Source of the DNA: Paraburkholderia sp. BL23I1N1
GTDB taxonomy: Bacteria; Pseudomonadota; Gammaproteobacteria; Burkholderiales; Burkholderiaceae
Length of the DNA: 64,000 nucleotides
Direction of reading: 5' to 3'
Assembly (NCBI RefSeq): GCF_003610295.1
Contig: NZ_RAPV01000001.1
Location: forward strand, 4,712,001-4,776,000
Part shown: one piece after another, positions 57,934-64,000 of the stretch
How the letters are laid out: the number at the start of each line of letters is the position of its first letter
Position numbering within the stretch: position 1 is the stretch's first letter
The notes under the pieces: generated by a model
What the model saw: the letters and a program-made list of their open reading frames with translations, nothing else
The model's database searches: none
Told to the model about the DNA's origin: nothing
Translations under genes and position numbers: made by a program

Positions 57934-60900
57934 ATGAACATATCCAAATTCTTCATCGATCGACCGATCTTTGCCGGTGTGCTATCGGTATTGATCCTGC
58001 TGGGGGGCATCATTTCGCTCTTCAAGCTGCCGATTTCGGAGTACCCGGAAGTCGTGCCGCCTTCGGTGGTAGTGCACGCGCAATATCCGGGCGCCAATCC
58101 GAAAGTGATTGCCGAGGCTGTTGCCGCGCCGCTCGAAGAGCAGATCAACGGCGTCGAGAACATGCTGTACATGCAGTCGCAAGCCAATAGCGACGGCAAT
58201 CTCACGCTGACGGTGACCTTCAAGCTCGGCACCAATCCGGACCTTGCGACGCAACTGGTGCAGAACCGCGTCAACCAGGCGCTGCCGCGTTTGCCGGAAG
58301 ACGTGCAGCGTCTCGGCATCACGACCATCAAGAGTTCGCCCACGCTGACGATGGTGGTCCACCTGATCTCGCCGAATAACCGCTACGACATGACGTATTT
58401 GCGCAACTACGCGCTGCTCAACGTCAAGGACCGGCTGGCCCGGATTCAGGGCGTCGGCGAAGTGCAGTTGTGGGGTTCGGGCGACTATGCAATGCGCGTG
58501 TGGCTCGATCCGCAGAAAGTCGCGCAGCGCGGTTTGACCGCGACCGAAGTGGTCAATGCAATCCGTGAGCAGAACATTCAGGTGGCGGCCGGTGTGATCG
58601 GCGCATCGCCTTCGGTGCCGGGCACGCAATTGCAGTTGTCGGTGAATGCGCGTGGCCGCTTGAAGACTGAGGGCGAATTCGGCGACATCATCGTCAAAAC
58701 CACGCCGGACGGCGGCGTGACGTACCTGCGCGATATCGCGCGTGTCGAACTGGCGGCGTCGGAATACGGCCTGCGTTCGCTGCTCGACAACAAGCCTGCG
58801 GTGGCGCTTGCTATCAATCAGGCGCCGGGTGCGAACTCGCTTGCGATTTCCGATCAGGTTCGCGCGGCAATGAAAGAGCTGGCGGAAGACATGCCGGCGG
58901 GCGTCGAATACAAAATCGTCTATGACCCGACGCAGTTCGTGCGTTCGAGTATCGAGGCGGTGATCCACACGCTGCTCGAAGCGATTGCGCTGGTGGTGAT
59001 CGTGGTGATCGTGTTCCTTCAGACGTGGCGTGCGTCGATCATTCCGTTGATTGCGGTACCGGTGTCGATTGTCGGTACGTTCTCGTTGCTGCTTGCATTC
59101 GGCTTCTCGATCAATGCGTTGTCATTGTTCGGGATGGTGCTCGCCATCGGGATCGTGGTGGACGATGCGATCGTGGTGGTGGAGAACGTCGAACGGAACA
59201 TCGAAAGCGGGCTCAGTGCGCGCGATGCGACCTATAAGGCGATGCAGGAAGTGAGCGGGCCGATTATCGCCATCGCGCTGACGCTGGTCGCCGTGTTCGT
59301 GCCGCTCGCGTTCATGACCGGTTTGACGGGCCAGTTCTACAAGCAGTTTGCGATGACCATCGCGATCTCGACGGTGATCTCGGCGTTCAACTCGCTGACC
59401 TTGTCGCCGGCTTTGTCCGCGATGCTGTTGCGCAGCCACGGCGCCAAGGAAGACTTCCTGACGCGTGTGATGAATCGCGTGCTGGGTGGCTTTTTCAAAG
59501 GCTTCAACAAGGTGTTCCATCGCGGCTCGACGGAATACAGCCGCGGCGTGACGGGCGTGCTGCGCCGTAAGGGCGCGATGCTCGCGGTCTACGCGATCCT
59601 GCTGGGCGCAACGGTGCTGATCGGCCGCGTCGTGCCGGGCGGTTTCGTGCCGGCGCAGGACAAGGAATACCTGATCGCATTCGCGCAATTGCCGAACGGT
59701 GCGTCGCTGGATCGCACGGAAAAAGTGATCCGCGATATGAGCGCGATCGCACTGAAGCAGCCGGGCGTGGAAAGCGCGGTGGCATTCCCGGGTTTGTCGG
59801 TGAACGGTTTTACCAATAGCTCAAGCGCGGGCATCGTGTTCGTCACGTTGAAACCTTTCAAGGAACGTGGCAGCAAGAAGCTCTCGGCCGGTGCGATTGC
59901 CGGTGCGTTGAACCAGCAGTACGGCGCGATCAAGGATTCGTTCGTGGCAGTGTTCCCGCCGCCTCCAGTGCTCGGCCTCGGCACGTTGGGCGGCTTCAAG
60001 ATGCAGTTGGAGGATCACGGCGCGGTGGGTTACGCGGAACTGAACAAGGCGGCGGAAGCCTTCGTGAAGAAGGCGGCGCAAACGCCTGAACTCGGACCGA
60101 CCTTCTCCAGCTATCAGATCAACGTGCCGCAGTTGAACGTCGATCTGGATCGCGTGAAGGCCAAGCAACTCGGCGTGCCAGTCACGGACGTGTTCAACAC
60201 GATGCAGATCTATCTGGGCTCGCTGTATGTGAACGACTTCAACCGCTTTGGCCGCGTGTATCAGGTGCGGGTGCAGGCCGACGCGCCGTTCCGTCAACGC
60301 GCTGACGACATCCTGCAACTGAAGACGCGCAATGCCGCTGGCGACATGGTGCCATTGTCCTCGCTGGTGACGGTGACGCCGACGTATGGTCCGGAAATGG
60401 TGGTGCGTTACAACGGCTATACGGCTGCCGACATCAACGGGGGCCCCGCACCGGGCTTCTCGTCGGGCCAGGCGCAAGCCGCGGCTGAACGCGTGGCGGC
60501 GGAAACCTTGCCGCACGGTGTGAAGCTCGAATGGACCGACCTGACGTATCAGCAGATCATCGCCGGCAATGCGGGTTTGTGGGTGTTCCCGATCAGCGTG
60601 CTGCTCGTGTTCCTCGTACTGGCCGCGTTGTATGAAAGCCTGACGCTGCCGCTCGCGGTGATCCTGATCGTGCCGATGAGCGTGTTGTCCGCGCTAACCG
60701 GTGTGTGGCTCACGGGGGGCGACAACAACATCTTCACGCAGATCGGCTTGATGGTGCTGGTGGGGCTGTCGGCGAAGAACGCGATTCTGATCGTCGAGTT
60801 CGCCCGGGAGTTGGAGCATGACGGGCGTACGCCGCTGGCGGCGGCGATCGAGGCGAGCCGTTTGCGTCTGCGTCCAATTCTGATGACGTCGATCGCTTTC

Positions 60901-61119
60901 ATCATGGGTGTGGTGCCGCTGGTGCTCTCAAGTGGGGCGGGTTCGGAGATGCGTCACGCGATGGGTATCGCGGTGTTCTTCGGCATGCTTGGCGTGACGC
61001 TGTTCGGCCTGATGCTGACCCCTGTGTTCTATGTGGTGCTGCGTACGTTGGCGGGCGGGACGATTCACGTCGCGCAGAAAGACGCACCGCACCTTGGTGC
61101 GGCAGTGCCGGACGCCTGA
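57934..61119 (+). CDS. ceoB: RND multidrug efflux inner-membrane pump
   Basis: 1061 aa with the AcrB/MexB plan. N-terminus FFIDRPIFAGVLSVLI; TM4 proton-relay Asp pair at D410-D411 (GIVVDDAIVVVENVERN); TM10 Lys at K948 (VGLSAKNAILIVEFA); two large periplasmic loops. A proton-driven drug exporter; CeoB/BpeF homologues export chloramphenicol, trimethoprim and fluoroquinolones. Followed at 13 bp by opcM. Confidence 0.95.
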   Translation: MNISKFFIDRPIFAGVLSVLILLGGIISLFKLPISEYPEVVPPSVVVHAQYPGANPKVIAEAVAAPLEEQINGVENMLYMQSQANSDGNLTLTVTFKLGTNPDLATQLVQNRVNQALPRLPEDVQRLGITTIKSSPTLTMVVHLISPNNRYDMTYLRNYALLNVKDRLARIQGVGEVQLWGSGDYAMRVWLDPQKVAQRGLTATEVVNAIREQNIQVAAGVIGASPSVPGTQLQLSVNARGRLKTEGEFGDIIVKTTPDGGVTYLRDIARVELAASEYGLRSLLDNKPAVALAINQAPGANSLAISDQVRAAMKELAEDMPAGVEYKIVYDPTQFVRSSIEAVIHTLLEAIALVVIVVIVFLQTWRASIIPLIAVPVSIVGTFSLLLAFGFSINALSLFGMVLAIGIVVDDAIVVVENVERNIESGLSARDATYKAMQEVSGPIIAIALTLVAVFVPLAFMTGLTGQFYKQFAMTIAISTVISAFNSLTLSPALSAMLLRSHGAKEDFLTRVMNRVLGGFFKGFNKVFHRGSTEYSRGVTGVLRRKGAMLAVYAILLGATVLIGRVVPGGFVPAQDKEYLIAFAQLPNGASLDRTEKVIRDMSAIALKQPGVESAVAFPGLSVNGFTNSSSAGIVFVTLKPFKERGSKKLSAGAIAGALNQQYGAIKDSFVAVFPPPPVLGLGTLGGFKMQLEDHGAVGYAELNKAAEAFVKKAAQTPELGPTFSSYQINVPQLNVDLDRVKAKQLGVPVTDVFNTMQIYLGSLYVNDFNRFGRVYQVRVQADAPFRQRADDILQLKTRNAAGDMVPLSSLVTVTPTYGPEMVVRYNGYTAADINGGPAPGFSSGQAQAAAERVAAETLPHGVKLEWTDLTYQQIIAGNAGLWVFPISVLLVFLVLAALYESLTLPLAVILIVPMSVLSALTGVWLTGGDNNIFTQIGLMVLVGLSAKNAILIVEFARELEHDGRTPLAAAIEASRLRLRPILMTSIAFIMGVVPLVLSSGAGSEMRHAMGIAVFFGMLGVTLFGLMLTPVFYVVLRTLAGGTIHVAQKDAPHLGAAVPDA

Positions 61120-61132
61120 GGAGAAAACAACA

Positions 61133-62743
61133 ATGAAGCGTTTTGAATCTTTAAGCGGGTGGGGCAGAGCGGCTGCCAGCGGTTTGCTGGTGGCGTTGCT
61201 CGCGGCCTGCTCCGTGGAGCCCACGTATAAGCGGCCGGAGGTGGATGCACCGGTCGCATTCAAGGAAGCGCCTGTTGCTGCTTCGGGCGCGTCCGCTACA
61301 TCGGCTACGTCCGCCGCATCGCCGCAGAACGCGGACACCTTGAAGCAGGCTCAACCCGCCGACGACGCGCATCGCGGCGAATGGTGGACGGTTTTCGGCG
61401 ACCCGCAGCTTAACGCGCTGGAAGAGCAGGCTGCGGCCGCGAATCAGGACCTGAAGGCGGCTGCGGCGCGCGTGCAACAGGCGCGTGCGGTCACGCAGGC
61501 GGCGAAGTCGGACTGGTTCCCGAAGTTCGACGCGGGTTTTGGGCCGACGCGTGAACGGGCATCGGCGGCCTCGCAGCTTCAGCCGGATAGCGTGGGTGGT
61601 ACGAACGGCACGATCTGGCGTGCACAGGTGGGGGCGTCGTATGAAGCAGATCTGTTTGGGCGTGTCGGGTCGAATGTGAATGCGACGCGTGCGGACGAGC
61701 AGCAAAGTGAAGCGCTGTTCCGATCGGTGCAGTTGTCGCTGCAGGCTGACGTCGCGGCGAACTACTTCGAGTTGCGCGAGCTCGATACGGATCAGGATCT
61801 GTACCGCCGTACCGTGGCGTTGCGCGAGGACACGTTGAAGCTGGTGGAGCGCCGTTTCAGGGAAGGCGATATCAGCGAGCTGGATGTTTCGCGCTCCCGC
61901 AACGAACTGGCGAGTGCGCGGGCCGATGCGGTTGGCGTAGCGCGTCAGCGCGCAGCCTCTGAGCACAGTCTTGCGATTCTGCTCGGCAAGCCGCCGGCGG
62001 ATTTCTCGTTCGCGGAAGCGCCGCTCGTGCCGGTGACGGTGCGCGTGCCGCCGGGTCTGCCTTCGGCGTTGCTCGAACGTCGGCCGGATATTTCGGCGGC
62101 GGAGCGGGCGATGATGGCGGCGAATGCGCGGGTCGGTCTGGCGAAGTCGGCATTTTTCCCGAAGCTCGATATCACGGGCGCGGCTGGCTTTGAATCGGCG
62201 ACGCTCGGCGATCTGTTCAAGTGGTCGAGCCGCGCATTTCTTCTCGGGCCGATCGCCGGCACGGCGCTGACGGTGCCTTTGTTCGACGGTGGCCGCCGCA
62301 AGGCGAACCTTGCGCAAGCTCGCTCGAAGTACGACGAGGACGTGGCGCAATATCGTCAACAGGTGCTGGTGGCGTTCCGTGAGGTTGAAGATAACCTCGC
62401 TGATCTGCGGTTGCTCGACGATCAGATACGCGCGCAGAACGATGCGGTCGTGGCTTCGCAGCGCGCGGCGCATTTGTCGAGCACGCAGTACACGGAAGGT
62501 GCGGTCAGTTATCTGGATGTGATCGACGGCGAGCGGCAGGTGCTGATTTCGCAACTGCAGGCGAGCCATCTTTCGGGCACGCAGGCGGTGGCGACAGTGG
62601 ACCTGATTCGCGCGCTGGGCGGCGGCTGGGGCGACGTGAAGCCTGCGGGCGATGAAGCGGTGGGGGCGGTTACGCCGGCTTCGGGTCCGACTGCTGCATC
62701 TGCCTCTATTGCTGTGGCGGCGGATCAGGTGGCGAAGCGCTAG
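61133..62743 (+). CDS. opcM: outer-membrane efflux channel lipoprotein
   Basis: 536 aa from the ATG at 61133; the GAGGAG ribosome site overlaps the ceoB stop. Lipobox ALLAACS with lipidated Cys26. Two OEP repeats give the TolC-like barrel and coiled-coil tunnel (VQQARAVTQAAKSDWFPKFD and the second at RVGLAKSAFFPKLDITGAAG, both partial). C-terminus has an Ala/Ser-rich tail. It completes the CeoA-CeoB-OpcM pump. Confidence 0.93.
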   Translation: MKRFESLSGWGRAAASGLLVALLAACSVEPTYKRPEVDAPVAFKEAPVAASGASATSATSAASPQNADTLKQAQPADDAHRGEWWTVFGDPQLNALEEQAAAANQDLKAAAARVQQARAVTQAAKSDWFPKFDAGFGPTRERASAASQLQPDSVGGTNGTIWRAQVGASYEADLFGRVGSNVNATRADEQQSEALFRSVQLSLQADVAANYFELRELDTDQDLYRRTVALREDTLKLVERRFREGDISELDVSRSRNELASARADAVGVARQRAASEHSLAILLGKPPADFSFAEAPLVPVTVRVPPGLPSALLERRPDISAAERAMMAANARVGLAKSAFFPKLDITGAAGFESATLGDLFKWSSRAFLLGPIAGTALTVPLFDGGRRKANLAQARSKYDEDVAQYRQQVLVAFREVEDNLADLRLLDDQIRAQNDAVVASQRAAHLSSTQYTEGAVSYLDVIDGERQVLISQLQASHLSGTQAVATVDLIRALGGGWGDVKPAGDEAVGAVTPASGPTAASASIAVAADQVAKR

Positions 62744-62773
62744 GGTTTGCTTTTGGTGAGTTGGCTGGTGAAG

Positions 62774-62810
62774 AACGCCGGGTTGCGCGGAAGCGCGGCC
62801 CGGCGTTTTT
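62774..62810 (+). terminator. rho-independent terminator of the ceo operon
   Basis: AACGCCGGG pairs exactly with CCCGGCGTT, 31 bp past opcM, followed by a TTTT run. The 16-base loop can itself pair as CGCG/CGCG. It is a canonical strong terminator that isolates the following sulfur-type gene. Confidence 0.88.
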
Positions 62811-62951
62811 CGTTAACGCGCTGTGTGCCTATCCCTGTGCAGGGGCGTTCACCCCCAAATTATTTTTTCCCGCTTTCCTTCCAAAAATCCGTTCGTAGAC
62901 CGCCGGTTTCCCGCCGTCTATGATGATTCTCACCTCATCTGGAGAGAGGCG

Positions 62952-62984
62952 ATGACCTGTCCGACCTGCCGCTGTCCGCGCTGA
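62952..62984 (+). CDS. ten-residue cysteine-rich leader peptide
   Basis: ATG at 62952 directly after GGAGAGAGGCG, a strong ribosome site. The peptide is MTCPTCRCPR with three cysteines in ten residues, ending TGA. The strong translation signal without a sizeable product is typical of leader peptides. Being upstream of a MetQ-like gene suggests regulation by cysteine or sulfur supply through ribosome stalling. Function is inference. Confidence 0.6.
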   Translation: MTCPTCRCPR

Positions 62985-63129
62985 TCCGCGCGCGTTCTAT
63001 TGCTGCTGCGCGCTGATTAAACCGCGTGCTGCAGATTTCCGTTGTCCTACCGATTCCGGCAAGCGAGCCCGCAAGCCGTGGGATCGGCTCGTCTCGAAAC
63101 ACACTACGCCCAACCCTAAAGAGTTCACC

Positions 63130-63969
63130 ATGCGCATTTCTCTCTCTGCAGTGCAGCGGTTTTTCCAGGCGCCGACGCTAACGCTCTTCGGCGTGTTCGG
63201 CCTCGCGCTGGCGCTGTCGGCGGCGCCCGCATCCGCGGCAGACACGCCCACGCTGAAGATCGGCACAGCCACCAGCCCGCAAATCGAGGCACTCAAAGTC
63301 GCCGCGCGCGAAGCGAAGGAACAAGGGCTGGACGTGAAGATCATTGAGTTTACCGACTGGAATACACCGAACGCTGCGCTCGCCAACAAGGATATCGACG
63401 TCAACTATTTCCAGCACATTCCGTTTCTCGAGAACGCAAAGAAGCAGGGCGGCTATAACTTTGTCGCAATCGCGCCGGGCACGATCATGAAGATCGGGCT
63501 GTACTCGAAGAAAATTAAACGCTTCGATGAATTGAAGGACGGCGCCACCGTCGCGATCGCTAACGATCCGGTCAACGGTGGCCGTGGTTTGCTGTTGTTG
63601 CAACGCGCCGGTCTCATCAAGCTGACTCCGGGCATCGACTATCGCGCCACCACGCTCGACATCATCGACAACCCGAAGCATCTGAAAATCGTCCAGCTCG
63701 AAGCATCGCAGTTGGCCCGCTCGCTCGACGACGTCGACCTCGCGCAGGGCTACCCGAGCTTCATCAAGCTCGCGGGCACCACCGATCCGAATAGCGCATT
63801 GCTGTTCGACGGGCTGGAAAACAAGAACTACGCGATCCAGTGGGTCGTGCGCCCGGAAAGCGTGAACGATCCGCGTATCCGCAAGTTCATAGCGATCTAT
63901 CAGCACTCGCCCGCTGTGCGTGCCGCGCTCGATAAGGCGTTCGGCAATCTGTACGCCGTCGCCTGGTAA
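63130..63969 (+). CDS. metQ: MetQ/NlpA-family ABC transporter substrate-binding protein
   Basis: 279 aa with a signal peptide ending ASAAD. NlpA domain: LKIGTATSPQIEALKVAAREAKEQG, DIDVNYFQHIPFLENAKK, VAIANDPVNGGRGLLLLQRAG and the C-terminal region around RPESVNDPRIRKF. There is no lipobox Cys, so it is probably soluble in the periplasm. Members bind methionine or related sulfur compounds. The ATPase and permease are not in the window; they may follow beyond 64000. Confidence 0.85.
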   Translation: MRISLSAVQRFFQAPTLTLFGVFGLALALSAAPASAADTPTLKIGTATSPQIEALKVAAREAKEQGLDVKIIEFTDWNTPNAALANKDIDVNYFQHIPFLENAKKQGGYNFVAIAPGTIMKIGLYSKKIKRFDELKDGATVAIANDPVNGGRGLLLLQRAGLIKLTPGIDYRATTLDIIDNPKHLKIVQLEASQLARSLDDVDLAQGYPSFIKLAGTTDPNSALLFDGLENKNYAIQWVVRPESVNDPRIRKFIAIYQHSPAVRAALDKAFGNLYAVAW

Positions 63970-64000
63970 GTCAGGCAACCGAGCCAGGTAACTGAGTCAG

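Larger units (their letters stand above)
62744..63129. promoter_or_regulatory. opcM-metQ intergenic region with candidate leader
   Basis: 386 bp. It contains the terminator at 62774-62810, a probable promoter area around 62850-62930, the cysteine leader ORF at 62952-62984, and about 145 bp between the leader stop and the metQ start where attenuator structures would be expected. The latter stretch has several self-complementary GC segments but no single obvious terminator hairpin. Confidence 0.5.

Noticed and set aside
56694..58343. 549-codon minus-strand frame across ceoA and the start of ceoB
   Set aside because: Antisense shadow; ceoA and ceoB are unambiguous on the plus strand.
61151..62569. 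472-codon minus-strand frame opposite opcM
   Set aside because: Arg-rich shadow; opcM has lipobox and both OEP repeats.

Overview
The window is typical of a Paraburkholderia/Burkholderia (Betaproteobacteria) chromosome. It is GC-rich, carries several Burkholderia-type trimeric porins and many LysR regulators, and holds a ceoR-llpE-ceoAB-opcM (bpeT-llpE-bpeEF-oprC) efflux locus, a layout characteristic of that group. I see no rRNA, tRNA or CRISPR array. Most of it is chromosomal catabolic and transport content. One short accessory patch (about 50.05-53.8 kb) contains a group II intron and a broken, chimeric insertion sequence.

Layout. 0-7 kb: a patatin-like phospholipase cut by the window edge, a purple-acid-phosphatase-like phosphoesterase, a secreted repeat protein with a coupled small membrane protein, an EF-hand protein and a serine carboxypeptidase-like lipoprotein. 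7.4-10.2 kb: an orphan RsbRD-type histidine kinase divergent from a porin. 10.3-17.6 kb: three LysR regulators (one frameshifted), two aldo/keto reductases, a carboxymuconolactone-decarboxylase-like protein, an NAD(P)H:quinone-oxidoreductase-like flavoprotein and a secreted esterase. 17.6-23.5 kb: a complete carnitine catabolic operon (caiX-cdhC-cdhA-cdhB-hocS) divergent from cdhR. 24.1-31.2 kb: a benzoylformate module (LysR, mdlC, benzaldehyde dehydrogenase, aromatic-acid MFS transporter, porin). 31.4-36.5 kb: gabD, gabT and divergent gabR for GABA catabolism. 36.7-39.5 kb: phnCDE phosphonate importer. 39.8-48.7 kb: M14 carboxypeptidase-like protein plus alpha/beta hydrolase, a large NAD-glutamate dehydrogenase with a one-base frameshift, a cation-diffusion-facilitator transporter and another aldo/keto reductase. 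49.0-53.8 kb: purine nucleoside permease, group II intron, ISL3/IS3 chimera, repeat remnant. 54.0-64 kb: DUF4148 protein, the CeoAB-OpcM RND efflux locus, a strong terminator, then a MetQ-like binding protein preceded by a ten-residue cysteine-rich leader peptide.

The most unusual signal is around a dispersed inverted repeat (arms at 32.89-33.12 and 33.32-33.55 kb, and a truncated third copy at 53.70-53.82 kb). On both sides, genes show an extreme synonymous-codon skew: the strand running 5'->3' into the repeat is almost entirely G/T at third positions, and the opposite strand A/C. The skew is mirror-symmetric about the repeat and independent of gene identity, since it appears in gabD, gabT, the nucleoside permease and a tiny ORF. 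This suggests a repeat-centred, strand-specific mutational process. Other notable points are the cysteine leader peptide, the LlpE protein whose nucleophile serine is an aspartate, the in-frame ISL3/IS3 transposase fusion, and the T5-run frameshift in glutamate dehydrogenase.
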